NCBI GenBank assembly: GCA_963804595.1
Contig: CAWDQZ010000020.1
Coordinates: 88,718 to 152,717, forward strand
From: DASUPK01 sp963804595
GTDB lineage: Bacteria > Actinomycetota > Thermoleophilia > Solirubrobacterales > 70-9
Reading direction: 5' to 3'
DNA: 64,000 nt
Position 1 is the stretch's first letter. Each line of letters starts with the position of its first letter. The position numbers and the translations under genes were made by a program. The notes under the pieces are model-generated. The model made no database searches, was not told the origin of the DNA, and was given only the letters and a program-made list of their open reading frames with translations. Of this stretch, positions 42,801 to 50,442 are shown one piece after another.

Positions 42801-44099
42801 ATGGCCACCAGGGCCAAGCCGGATCAATCCGCCAAGCGCCAGCCCGAGCTCGGGCAGCGGGCGGAGATCTCGAACCTCGACACGGTCCGGTACTACTTCG
42901 ACGGGGCCGCCGACCGTCTGGGGCTCCCCGATGACATCCGCCCCGTCTTCTGGACGCCGTATCGCGAGGTCACCGTCCAGATCCCGGTCAAGCTCTCCGA
43001 CGGAAAGGTCCACACCTTCTCCGGCTACCGGATCCAGCACAACGGCGCGCGAGGCCCCTACAAGGGCGGCATCCGGTACCACCCCGAGGTCAACATCGAC
43101 GAGGTCCGGGCCCTCGCTTCCCTGATGACCTGGAAGACCGCCGTCGCGAACATCCCCTTCGGCGGCGCCAAGGGCGGCATCAACTGCCCGGCGGATCGGC
43201 TGCAGCGGGACGAGCTCCAGAAGATCACGCGCTCGTTCATGGACAAGATCGAGAAGGTCCTCGGTCCGACCAGGGACATCCCGGCCCCGGACGTCAACAC
43301 CAACGCGCAGGTCATGGCCTGGCTGATGGACGAGTACGGCAAGCTCCACGGCCACACGCCCGCGATCTGTACGGGCAAGCCGATCGCACTCGAGGGCTCA
43401 TACGGGCGCGAGCAGGCGACGGGACGCGGCTGCGTCTACATGTTCCGCGAGGCCGCCCCCCAGTTGGGCCTGACGCCCGCCGAGAGCACCTTCGTCGTGC
43501 AGGGTTACGGCAACGTCGGATCCTGGGCCGCCCGCATCCTCCAGCAGCTCGGATCGAAGATGGTCGGCGCCTCCGACGCCACCGGCGCGATTCGCAGCGA
43601 CGCCGGCATCGACGCGGACGATCTCGCCAGGCACCTCCGAGACGGAGGCAAGCTCACGGAGTTTCCGGGCGCTGAGGCGATCAGCCCGGACGACCTGCTC
43701 GCGATCGAATGCGACGTGCTGATCCCGGCGGCGCTCGGCGGCATGATCCACGAGGGCAACGCGGACCGGATCAACACGCGGATGATCATCGAGGGCGCCA
43801 ACAGCCCCACCACCCCGGCCGCCGACGAGATCCTCGAGGAGAAGGGAGTCCATCTCGTCCCCGACGTGATGGCGAACGCCGGCGGCGTCGTCTGCTCCTA
43901 CTTCGAATGGGTCCAGAACCTCCAGCACTTCCGCTGGTCGGAGCGCGAGGTCAACGACAAGCTCGGCGGCATCATGCGTCGCGCCTACCGGGATGTCAGC
44001 GCTCGGGCCAGGGAGGAGCGCATCTCGCTGCGCGAGGCGGCCTATCTGGTCGGAATCGAGCGGGTGGTCGAGGCCTCCAGGACGCGCGGCTACGTCTGA
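42801..44099 (+). CDS. gdhA: Glutamate dehydrogenase (Glu/Leu/Phe/Val family)
   Basis: The enzyme interconverts glutamate and 2-oxoglutarate plus ammonia. The 432-residue product (ATG 42801, with AGGAGGGG 2-9 nt upstream) has GYRIQHNGARGPYKGGIRYH (about 74-93), the catalytic lysine in PFGGAKGGI, PAPDVNT, and the Rossmann segment VVQGYGNVGSWAARIL. EGANSPTTPAAD and the length fit hexameric class I-like GDH. An in-frame upstream extension to 42726 is not supported. Coenzyme preference cannot be read with confidence. Confidence 0.93.
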   Translation: MATRAKPDQSAKRQPELGQRAEISNLDTVRYYFDGAADRLGLPDDIRPVFWTPYREVTVQIPVKLSDGKVHTFSGYRIQHNGARGPYKGGIRYHPEVNIDEVRALASLMTWKTAVANIPFGGAKGGINCPADRLQRDELQKITRSFMDKIEKVLGPTRDIPAPDVNTNAQVMAWLMDEYGKLHGHTPAICTGKPIALEGSYGREQATGRGCVYMFREAAPQLGLTPAESTFVVQGYGNVGSWAARILQQLGSKMVGASDATGAIRSDAGIDADDLARHLRDGGKLTEFPGAEAISPDDLLAIECDVLIPAALGGMIHEGNADRINTRMIIEGANSPTTPAADEILEEKGVHLVPDVMANAGGVVCSYFEWVQNLQHFRWSEREVNDKLGGIMRRAYRDVSARAREERISLREAAYLVGIERVVEASRTRGYV

Positions 44100-44170
44100 G
44101 ATGCTTCGCCGTCAGGCGGGCGGGCTACCAGCAGGGACGCAACGATCCGACACGGCCGCCGTCGCCCGCC

Positions 44171-45358
44171 CTAATCGTCGAAGTCGAAGTCCTTCGGCGG
44201 GCCCTTCTCGAACCAGAGGTCGTCGTCCTCCCCCTCTTCCTCCTCCAGCTCGAACGACCGCTCCTCCGTGTCAGAGGCCTCTCGCGGGCGGGGCTCCTCG
44301 TCCTCGACCGCGGGCCTGACCTCGGTGCCGGGCTCCTCGGCGTAGGGCTCCTCCTCGTCGAGGTACGGCGCCTCCTCCTGCGCCGGGCCGAGCGCCTCGA
44401 AGTCGTCATCGATCGAGGGCGGTGCCGACTCCGGCTGGACCGACTCCTCGTCCGTCTCGAAGTCGTAGAGCTGCGGACCGTCCGAGCCTGCGGATGCGTC
44501 ATCGGCCGGAAGCGGTTCCTCGTCGGAGATCGGCTCCTCGTCTGGCAGGTCCATCGGCGGAGGCTCGTAGGAGGTGTCCGGACGCCCCGGCTGCGGCTCC
44601 TCGCCCGGCAGTGAGGGCAGATCGCCGGTGTCACCCGGAGGGGGGTGCTCCTGGGTGGGCACGTCGACGCGTCCCCGGGCCCGGCCCGGCGGCTCGGTGC
44701 CCGGCTCCGGCGGGGGCGGCGGGGGATCCGGAACGTCGGTCTCGGGCTCAGGCGGCGCCTGCGCGTCGGGCTGCGGCTCCAGGGGCCGCGCCTCGGAGGT
44801 CGGCTCGGCCTCGGCAACCGGCGGCTCCGCGGCCTCGGGCAGCGGCGCCGCGCTGTCCTCGGGGAACGGCTCCTCCTCCGCGATCAGCTCCTCGAGCGAC
44901 TCGGACGGGGCCGGCGCCTCCGGCTCGGCGTCCAGCCGCTCCTGGCCCGGGATCTCGTCCTGGCCGGGCAGCTCCACCTGCCCCGGGATCTGGCTCGGCG
45001 GCTCCAGGTCCAGCGATTGATCGGAGGTCTCGGGCTCGGTGGGGCGAAGCGCCGCAGGATCGGACGGCGGCTCGGTGCTGTCCAGGATGTCGGGGCCCGC
45101 GGAGGCAAGGTTCTCCGGCTCAGCGGGCGGCTCCGTAGGCCGCAGGGCCTCGGCCTCCACCAAACGCGTCGGCTCCTCGTTCCCGGCGTCGACCTCGACC
45201 GCCCCCACCTCCGTGTAGATCTCGCCGCCGACGAAGGCGTCCGGCTGGTCGGCCGAGCCGAACGCCTCGTCCTCGATCTCGCGGAGCTCCGTTTCGCGGG
45301 CTCCGTGCTTGCGCTTTAGATCGAGGTGTTCGCGGATGGCGTCGTCGAGAATGCCCAT
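44171..45358 (-). CDS. Acidic, disordered protein with short ordered ends
   Basis: The 395-residue product has an ordered-looking N terminus, MGILDDAIREHLDLKRKHGA (helical), followed by about 330 residues dominated by Pro, Glu, Asp and Ala with repeated 'EP', 'PP' and 'LPGQ' patterns. It ends in a short acidic/aromatic tail DLWFEKGPPKDFDFDD. The N-terminal helix and the C-terminal FEKGPPKDFDF motif look like conserved terminal motifs separated by a variable linker, suggesting a scaffold or interaction protein. There is no signal peptide or membrane span. The function is unknown. It is convergent with gdhA. Confidence 0.7.
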   Translation of the reverse strand: MGILDDAIREHLDLKRKHGARETELREIEDEAFGSADQPDAFVGGEIYTEVGAVEVDAGNEEPTRLVEAEALRPTEPPAEPENLASAGPDILDSTEPPSDPAALRPTEPETSDQSLDLEPPSQIPGQVELPGQDEIPGQERLDAEPEAPAPSESLEELIAEEEPFPEDSAAPLPEAAEPPVAEAEPTSEARPLEPQPDAQAPPEPETDVPDPPPPPPEPGTEPPGRARGRVDVPTQEHPPPGDTGDLPSLPGEEPQPGRPDTSYEPPPMDLPDEEPISDEEPLPADDASAGSDGPQLYDFETDEESVQPESAPPSIDDDFEALGPAQEEAPYLDEEEPYAEEPGTEVRPAVEDEEPRPREASDTEERSFELEEEEGEDDDLWFEKGPPKDFDFDD

Positions 45359-45493
45359 GATGCACGGGTTTCGCCCGGCCTCGAAGGGTCACAGCTTAGG
45401 CGCTGCGGCAGTCATGTGATAGCTGGACACCCCGTAAGACCCTGCATCCGACCGACCATTTTCCGGCGGTTGTCAGGCGCGGGTCCCCCGTTT

Positions 45494-46834
45494 CTAGATC
45501 TCAGTCGCCGGGCGCCCCTCCGGGCGGCGTGGCAAGCGCCCGCCGTGCACGGAGCGTCTGCTCGCCGGCGCGGTGCGGATCTGGTTCTTGCCGGCTCCCT
45601 TCGCACGCAGCAGGGCACGATCGGCGCCGTCGACGAGCGATTCCAGATCGTCCGCGGAGTCCGGGATGGTCGCGACCCCGACGCTGATCGTGACGCCCAT
45701 CGTTCCGCCGTCACGCACCGGCACCTCGGTATCGCGGACCCGCTCACGCAGGCGCTCGGCCAGGATCGTTGCGCCCTCGCTCTCGGTCTCGACCAGGATC
45801 AGCGCGAGCTCATCCCCGCCGTAGCGCGCCGCGACGTCGATATCGCGGGTGGCGTCCTTGACCAGGTCGGCGACGTTCTCGAGCACGAGATCGCCCTGAA
45901 GGTGGCCGAGCCGGTCGTTGATCCGCTTGAAGTCGTCGACATCAAGGATGATCAGCGAGATCTCGTGCCCGAACCGGATTGCGCGGGAGACCTCGCGGTC
46001 GAGAGTCTCGGCCATTTGGCGGCGGTTCCACAACCCGGTCAGCGGGTCCGTCATGGCCTCCTGCGCGATCCGCTCGTGCCGCCGGGTCAACGTGCGCGCC
46101 AGTCCCCAGGCCAGGATTGCGGCAGCGACCAGGAACCAGATCATCACCGCCAGCGTCCCCTTGCCCACGCCGAGCACACCTCCGCCCTTCGGCGGGCCGA
46201 GCAGCAGCAGGTCCTCCTGATCGGCGGGGTTGAGGGTGACCATGTGCCCCCGGTACTCCTTGCCGCCGACGTTGAGGTCGGCCGTCTGGTCCGGCTGCAG
46301 CGTCTTCGAGGGCGGCTGCACGGTCGAGCCCAGCGGCTGCCCGCTGCGGCTGACCACGACGTCCGTGTCCGTCAGCGACTTGACCTCGTTCGCGTAGCCG
46401 CTCGCGGTCGTATCCGAGACGAGAAGGCTGCCCACCGGCTGGCCGCCCTCAGTGAGGCCGACACGGGCAAAGGCGACGGAGTCGGGTGGCCCCGCCGCCG
46501 CGATCTGGTTGCCGGCATCGTCGTAGAGCAGGACGCGCTCGGCCGCCGACTGCCCGATGGCCCGCTGAGTGAAGAGCTGCTCGTCGGCGCGGTCCTGCGT
46601 CCGCAGGGCGGCTGCGAGATCCGGGGACTTGGCCAGGTCCTGCGCGGTGGAGGCCGCCTCGGCGGTGCGCGTCCGGTAGATGGCGGTCGCGGTTCGCAGC
46701 CCGCCGGCGAGCCGCGCGTCCGCCTTGCCCCGCTGCGAATCCTCGCTGACGAACAGCAGAATTGCGATCAGTGCCAGCGTAGGCACGACCGCGATCAGAA
46801 CCAAGAAGAGCGCCAGGCGCCGTCCGAAGCTCAC
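45494..46834 (-). CDS. Membrane-anchored diguanylate cyclase with a GGDEL active-site variant
   Basis: The 446-residue product has an N-terminal membrane helix (RLALFLVLIAVVPTLALIAIL), an extracytoplasmic sensor region of about 190 residues (Cache-like, with RVLLYDDAGNQIAAAG and GSLLVSDTTASGY), a second helix (LAVMIWFLVAAAILAWGLA), and a GGDEF domain (DPLTGLWNRRQM ... LIILDVDDFKRIND ... RYGGDELALILVE). The signature reads GGDEL where GGDEF or GGEEF is usual; the metal- and GTP-contacting residues are kept, so activity is possible. No EAL domain is present. The c-di-GMP target is not in the window. Confidence 0.88.
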   Translation of the reverse strand: MSFGRRLALFLVLIAVVPTLALIAILLFVSEDSQRGKADARLAGGLRTATAIYRTRTAEAASTAQDLAKSPDLAAALRTQDRADEQLFTQRAIGQSAAERVLLYDDAGNQIAAAGPPDSVAFARVGLTEGGQPVGSLLVSDTTASGYANEVKSLTDTDVVVSRSGQPLGSTVQPPSKTLQPDQTADLNVGGKEYRGHMVTLNPADQEDLLLLGPPKGGGVLGVGKGTLAVMIWFLVAAAILAWGLARTLTRRHERIAQEAMTDPLTGLWNRRQMAETLDREVSRAIRFGHEISLIILDVDDFKRINDRLGHLQGDLVLENVADLVKDATRDIDVAARYGGDELALILVETESEGATILAERLRERVRDTEVPVRDGGTMGVTISVGVATIPDSADDLESLVDGADRALLRAKGAGKNQIRTAPASRRSVHGGRLPRRPEGRPATEI

Positions 46835-46843
46835 CCTCGCGAC

Positions 46844-46849
46844 AGCGTA
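46844..46849 (-). promoter_or_regulatory. Candidate -10 element TACGCT before the diguanylate cyclase
   Basis: On the minus strand TACGCT ends 9 nt before GTG 46834. No Shine-Dalgarno sequence is obvious in the 9-nt gap other than GAGGG, which is directly next to the start. Confidence 0.3.
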
Positions 46850-46915
46850 TCCTTGACCCCACTGCCGGTTGTCACCAGATGCACGTCACCGGTTGTACAG
46901 ATTTCCCCTTCACGC

Positions 46916-46988
46916 GGGGCTATAGCTCAGTTGGGAGAGCGCCTGGATCGCACCCAGGAGGTCGCCGGTTCGAGTCCGGCTAGCTCCA
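46916..46988 (+). tRNA. tRNA-Ala(CGC)
   Basis: A 73-nt cloverleaf: acceptor GGGGCTA/TAGCTCC, D-arm AGCTCAGTTGGGAGAGC, anticodon stem CCTGG/CCAGG around ATCGCAC with anticodon CGC, T-arm GCCGG/CCGGC around TTCGAGT, discriminator A, no CCA. Its 3' 44 bp (from the anticodon loop on) are repeated at 49785-49828, marking it as an integration site. Confidence 0.95.
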
Positions 46989-46989
46989 T
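46946..46989 (+). repeat. attL-like site: 3' part of tRNA-Ala(CGC)
   Basis: 44 bp, beginning GATCGCACCCAGG and ending CTAGCTCCAT, identical to 49785-49828 in the same orientation. Identity runs from the anticodon loop to one base past the tRNA, the usual crossover region for tyrosine integrases that use tRNA genes. Confidence 0.85.
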
Positions 46990-46991
46990 AT

Positions 46992-47021
46992 CAGGAACCC
47001 CTGCTAGCCCTGGGGTTTCTG
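46992..47021 (+). terminator. Hairpin after tRNA-Ala(CGC)
   Basis: CAGGAACCCC and GGGGTTTCTG form a 10-bp stem with one G-T pair and a 10-nt loop; TGCGTTT follows. It lies 3 nt after the tRNA and is part of the inserted segment. Confidence 0.55.
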
Positions 47022-47052
47022 CGTTTCGGGCCATCAGCCCGGCGGCGCCGAG

Positions 47053-47436
47053 CTACTGCGGAGGAGCGAGACCGACGACCAGTGTGCTCGTGATGTCCGT
47101 GTCCACGTCCACGAAGCGCTGGGTGCACGTAAACGGCGTCAGCGCCGACTTCTGTCCGTAGGTCTTCGAGAAGTCGACGGATTCGCCTTCGAAGGTGCCG
47201 TGGACGTCGAGCGAGAACGAAATGAGGTGCTCACCGTTAGCCGTGTAGCCCGAAGCGGCCTTGTCACCGCGCGGTCCGACCAGCTCGACTGGCCCGAGGC
47301 CGTCGCAGGTCCAAGTCCCGAACGAGACCAATCCCTGGCCCGGCGGTGGTCCCGCCGCCGCAGCCGGAGTCGCAGCCGCCGCCAATAGGGCGACGGCGCA
47401 CAAGAACGAGGCCCCTCGCGCGATCGTACGCTGCAT
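47053..47436 (-). CDS. Small secreted protein of unknown function
   Basis: The 127-residue product has a clear signal peptide (ARGASFLCAVALLAAAATPAAAA) with likely cleavage after AAA. The mature part is about 100 residues and strand-rich, with two Cys residues (GTWTCDGLG; PFTCTQRF) that could form a disulfide. No family is recognised. It lies inside the tRNA island, transcribed toward the tRNA; AGGCAAACATGCAG includes the start. The 198 nt between it and the next gene hold no other gene. Confidence 0.6.
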   Translation of the reverse strand: MQRTIARGASFLCAVALLAAAATPAAAAGPPPGQGLVSFGTWTCDGLGPVELVGPRGDKAASGYTANGEHLISFSLDVHGTFEGESVDFSKTYGQKSALTPFTCTQRFVDVDTDITSTLVVGLAPPQ

Positions 47437-47634
47437 GTTTGCCTCCTTGCCTCGTGTTGACGTAGTCGTGGTCTATTCGATGGATCGGCGCGTGTCAACG
47501 CCAGAATGCGGTACGACGAACGGCACTACGCAGGGGTCCACGAGCAGCCCGCTACCCGGTCGGGACCGCTGCTTTGGACGAGAAGCAGCGGTTTGCATGG
47601 AAAGCGGCACTCCGTCAGGAGATACTGGCCTCCA

Positions 47635-47925
47635 ATGTCGGAGGAGAACGTCCAGGTCGTGCGGAGAATCGTGGAGGCCCATCAGCGCGGAGACTTCGCA
47701 ACTGTGTTCGCCGCATATGACCCGGCGATCGAGTGGCGTACCGGGGACTCGGACCAGGCGAGACGTCGCACGGCGTGGACGGGGACTCCGGAGCTCCTGA
47801 TCATCGATGCTGGTCGTCCAGCGATCGGCTGGATCAGCTGTGGAGATCCGGATGGCAAGGTCATCCGCGTGCAGTTCTTTGCCAATCGCGACGACGCCCT
47901 CGACGCCGCCGGGCGGTCGGAGTAG
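47635..47925 (+). CDS. Shortened NTF2-like protein (MSEENV type), internal deletion likely
   Basis: ATG 47635 opens MSEENVQVVRRIVEAHQRGDFATVFAAYDPAIEW, quoted in parts: MSEENVQVVRRIVEAHQRGD and FAAYDPAIEW. This is the standard N-terminal half of the family. The C-terminal strand (DGKVIRVQFFANRDDALDAAG) is also present. At 96 residues it is about 35 shorter than its two relatives in the island; the middle (usually the YRG..GI and substrate-pocket region) is missing or scrambled. It may be non-functional. Its upstream 70 bp are shared with the gene at 48982-49380. Confidence 0.55.
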   Translation: MSEENVQVVRRIVEAHQRGDFATVFAAYDPAIEWRTGDSDQARRRTAWTGTPELLIIDAGRPAIGWISCGDPDGKVIRVQFFANRDDALDAAGRSE

Positions 47926-48004
47926 GTGCTTTGACGAGGAGCGGCGGCGTACTACGAGCACTAACCCGAGGGCAGCGTTCGATTCCCCTCACGGGAGGTG
48001 CTGG

Positions 48005-48547
48005 ATGAGTGATCGGAGCCCGCGGGTTCAGATAGGTGGCGCGATCGTTCTTGGCATAGCTGTCGGGGCAGCCCTGGTTCTGTTCCTGTCTGATGGCTCC
48101 GGAACAGGTGACACCGGCCGGAATCGGCCGCTGTCAGTGAACGAGGTACGTCGCTCGGAGCAACCGCCTCCGCACCAGTTGCTAGCCGAGTTCGCTGCAA
48201 ATCCTCGGCTGCACGCGGCGTACGTGACCGAGCGACTGAAACGCGACGGTGTGCCTCCACGGGGCCTCCATCCTGCTGAGGTCAATTGCGTACCGATCGG
48301 CCCACCGCTGTTCAGGTGCCGCGCCGCGCTCACAGAAGCGCCGAGTCCAGAGACCAACCTGTACCTGCTCGCCTACTACGAACCGTCGAGTGACGAGAAC
48401 TCGATCTGGTTCGTTGAGAACGGGTCGGGAGCACCGAACTTTCTGTGCGATGGGTCTGCGACTGGTGAGCTCAGCCTGGACCGGGAACAGTGCGTTGAGT
48501 TGATCATGCGATATGGATTCAGATCCCGGCCTCACGCACGTCGATAA
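48005..48547 (+). CDS. Membrane-anchored protein of unknown function
   Basis: The 180-residue product (ATG 48005, with GGGAGG about 10 nt upstream) has one N-terminal span (VQIGGAIVLGIAVGAALVLFL) and an extracytoplasmic domain of about 145 residues. That domain has four Cys residues (VNCVPIG, LFRCRAA, NFLCDG, EQCVEL), suggesting two disulfides. No family is recognised. It lies within the tRNA island. Confidence 0.55.
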   Translation: MSDRSPRVQIGGAIVLGIAVGAALVLFLSDGSGTGDTGRNRPLSVNEVRRSEQPPPHQLLAEFAANPRLHAAYVTERLKRDGVPPRGLHPAEVNCVPIGPPLFRCRAALTEAPSPETNLYLLAYYEPSSDENSIWFVENGSGAPNFLCDGSATGELSLDREQCVELIMRYGFRSRPHARR

Positions 48548-48573
48548 TCAGGGACAGCTACCACGGACATCGC

Positions 48574-48978
48574 CTATTCCTCAAGCCCGGCGGCTTCGAG
48601 GGCCTCGGCTTTCGATTGGAAAAGCTTGATTCGCTGCACCTTGCCGGCCTTGATCGTCCACAGCTGAACGCCGGTGGCTTCCACGTCTACGCCGCTGCCC
48701 CGACCGCGCATCCGGACGTGGTTCACGACAACCACCCGCGTGTCGTCCACGTCGGTGATCTCCTCGGGTGTCCACTGAACGGCGTCCCACGCGTCGAGGA
48801 AGGAGCTCCAGAGCTTCAGCGCCCCCTGGCGTCCTCGGTAGATGCCTTTCAACGGACCGATCGAGTTCGACCAGTCCATCACGAAGTCGTCGTGGACTCC
48901 GTCCAGTGCCTGCTCGATCTCCCTCGCGTTGAACAAGTCGGTCGTCCGGCGCACCAGCTCGACGTTCTCTTGCGACAT
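48574..48978 (-). CDS. NTF2-like protein (MSQENVE type)
   Basis: The 134-residue product has the family start MSQENVELVRRTTDLFNAR, a core HDDFVMDWSNSIGPLKGIYRG, and strands DTRVVVVNHVRMRGRGSGVDV and GVQLWTIKAGKVQRIKLF, ending EALEAAGLEE. This subfamily is abundant in Solirubrobacterales-type genomes and has no assigned function. It lies 3 nt downstream of the next paralogue on the same strand, forming a tandem pair. Confidence 0.75.
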   Translation of the reverse strand: MSQENVELVRRTTDLFNAREIEQALDGVHDDFVMDWSNSIGPLKGIYRGRQGALKLWSSFLDAWDAVQWTPEEITDVDDTRVVVVNHVRMRGRGSGVDVEATGVQLWTIKAGKVQRIKLFQSKAEALEAAGLEE

Positions 48979-48981
48979 CGC

Positions 48982-49380
48982 CTACTCCGAAAGCCCTGCG
49001 GCCTTGAGTGCCTCGCCTCGCTCGCGAAAGCCCCCAGTCAGCCGCACCACCTTTCCCTCCCGGAACTCCCAGACCTGGAACACCAACATGTTTGCCTCGA
49101 CTCCGTCACGGCCGACTCCTTTAAGCCGGCTGGATACGACGACTCGGTCGTCGCCGTCGATGATCTCCTCCGCATTGACCTCCAGCTCATCCCACATTTC
49201 ATCCACTCGTTCGAAGAAGAGCCGGATGCCATCGGTGCCGCGGTAGAGGTCTGGGTTGAAGATATTTCGCGACAGATCAAGAACGAAGGCGGGGTGGGTC
49301 AGGTCAGACACATCCGACAGGTCGCGGCTCTTCCAGATCTCGAAGCTGCGCCGGACGATCTCGACGTTCTCCTCCGACAT
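48982..49380 (-). CDS. NTF2-like protein (MSEENVE type), tandem paralogue
   Basis: The 132-residue product starts MSEENVEIVRRSFEIWKSRD (ATG 49380) and has HPAFVLDLSRNIFNPDLYRG, DDRVVVSSRLKGVGRDGVEA, and FQVWEFREGKVVRLTGGF, ending EALKAAGLSE. The 70 bp before the start closely match those before 47635, including a GCTTTGCATGG-AAAGC hairpin and GCTTTGGACGAGAAGC, so gene and promoter were copied together, in inverted orientation. Confidence 0.75.
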   Translation of the reverse strand: MSEENVEIVRRSFEIWKSRDLSDVSDLTHPAFVLDLSRNIFNPDLYRGTDGIRLFFERVDEMWDELEVNAEEIIDGDDRVVVSSRLKGVGRDGVEANMLVFQVWEFREGKVVRLTGGFRERGEALKAAGLSE

Positions 49381-49784
49381 CGCCCGCCCAGTATCTCGCG
49401 ACGGAGTGTCGCTTTCCATGCAAAGCGAACCGCCGCTTCTCGTCCAAAGCACCCACCGCTGCGAACGTCCCGGGTTATTCCCTATACGGGCGATTGCCGG
49501 ACGTTCGCGATGCCGGCCGGCACCGAACGTCCGTGGGTGACCCCCATATGGAGGATTCCGGGACGTTCGCGCGACGGGTGGGGCGGGGAGCGCCAGGAAA
49601 GCGCTGCTTTCCATGCAAAGCAGCACCCTGACCCACCACTGGGAGGCGGGCAGCCGGGGACGCCGGGCTTGGCCCTGGCGTGGTAACAGCCGTGGTAACA
49701 AAGTGAGCGAAACTGAGATCACCTTGCATCCCCTGACCACCTCCGACCGTGCCCGAGGGACACCGGCGAGCAACCTGGCTCCGA
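49381..49784. repeat. Gene-free right end of the island: hairpin elements and alternating CGAACGTCC repeats
   Basis: No gene is supported in these 404 nt. Two copies of a hairpin element occur: GCTTTCCATGCAAAGC (49411-49426) and GCTGCTTT-CCATGC-AAAGCAGC (49603-49624); a third is at 47591-47605 on the other side of the island. Between them CGAACGTCC and its complement alternate four times: 49462-49470 (+), 49499-49507 (-), 49524-49532 (+), 49561-49569 (-). CGTGGTAACA is repeated at 49679 and 49691. Confidence 0.7.
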
Positions 49785-49828
49785 GATCGCACCCAGGAGG
49801 TCGCCGGTTCGAGTCCGGCTAGCTCCAT
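49785..49828 (+). repeat. attR-like site: 3' fragment of tRNA-Ala(CGC)
   Basis: A 44-bp exact copy of 46946-46989. It lacks the 5' half of the tRNA and cannot fold into a tRNA. Its last base is the first base of the TTG start codon of the next gene. Confidence 0.85.
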
Positions 49829-50442
49829 TGCCCATCGAGATCGATACACCCTCCGGTCCGGCGCGCGCTCACCTGACCTCGGCCGGAGGGGCCGACGGCG
49901 CGGTCGTTCTGGGCCACGGAGCGGGCGGCGGCGTGGAGGCGCGCGATCTGGTGGCGGCGAGGGACGCGGCAGTCGCGGCCGGCTTCAGCGTGGCGCTCGT
50001 CGAGCAGCCTTACCGCGTGGCGGGCAGGCGCTCGCCCGCGCCGGCGAAGAGACTCGACGAGGCGTGGGTAGCGGTCATCGAGCACCTGCGCGACCGCGAG
50101 CTCGGGGGCCTGCCCCTGGTCGTCGGCGGTCGCTCGCTCGGGGCGCGCGTGGCCTGCCGAACGCTCGATCGGACGCAAGCCCGGGCGGTCCTATGCCTCG
50201 CCTTCCCGCTGCTGCCACCCCGACGCGGAGAGCGGCCGCCGCAGAGCCGTCTGCCGGAGCTCGAGGCGGTCGACGTCCCCGTCCTCGTCGTGCAGGGCGA
50301 GAGCGACCGCTTCGGGATGCCGCCCGAGGGGCCCAAACGGAAGGTCGTCAAGGTCCGGGGCGATCACGGTTTGAAGGCTGACACCGAGGCGGTCGGCGGG
50401 GCCGTGGCCGGCTGGCTCGGCACGCTCCCTATGTCCCGTTGA
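49828..50442 (+). CDS. Alpha/beta-hydrolase of the KANL3/Tex30 type
   Basis: The 204-residue product has GHGAGGGVEARDL (oxyanion region, about 28-40), the nucleophile elbow GGRSLGAR (Ser about 98), an acid in VQGESDRFG, and the histidine in VRGDHGLK. This is a compact hydrolase fold with no cap domain. TTG 49828 starts at the very end of the attR copy, so before the island inserted the gene must have followed tRNA-Ala(CGC) directly. Its last 14 bases overlap the convergent lipoprotein gene. The substrate is unknown. Confidence 0.82.
   Translation: MPIEIDTPSGPARAHLTSAGGADGAVVLGHGAGGGVEARDLVAARDAAVAAGFSVALVEQPYRVAGRRSPAPAKRLDEAWVAVIEHLRDRELGGLPLVVGGRSLGARVACRTLDRTQARAVLCLAFPLLPPRRGERPPQSRLPELEAVDVPVLVVQGESDRFGMPPEGPKRKVVKVRGDHGLKADTEAVGGAVAGWLGTLPMSR

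Larger units (their letters stand above)
46946..49828. mobile_element. 2.8-kb island bounded by tRNA-Ala(CGC) and a copy of its 3' end; no integrase left
   Basis: Identical 44-bp direct repeats bound the segment, the normal footprint of site-specific integration at a tRNA 3' end. Inside are five small ORFs (one secreted protein, three MSEENV-type NTF2-like proteins of which one is internally shortened, one anchored protein), repeated hairpins, and lower apparent GC than the flanks. No integrase, relaxase or transposase gene is seen, so it is probably a remnant. CGTGGTAACA occurs twice (49679-49688, 49691-49700) near the right end and could be integrase arm sites. Confidence 0.7.

Noticed and set aside
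47591..49624. The repeated hairpins as a CRISPR array
   Set aside because: Three copies only, far apart and in both orientations, with no regular spacers and no cas genes.
46946..49828. The island as a complete prophage or integrative element
   Set aside because: There is no integrase, replication, structural or transfer gene; only the attachment repeats and small cargo genes remain.
49475..49849. A minus-strand ORF containing LAGLEPATSWV
   Set aside because: That string comes from reading a tRNA fragment backwards, a common spurious annotation, and the ORF covers the attR repeat and hairpin elements.
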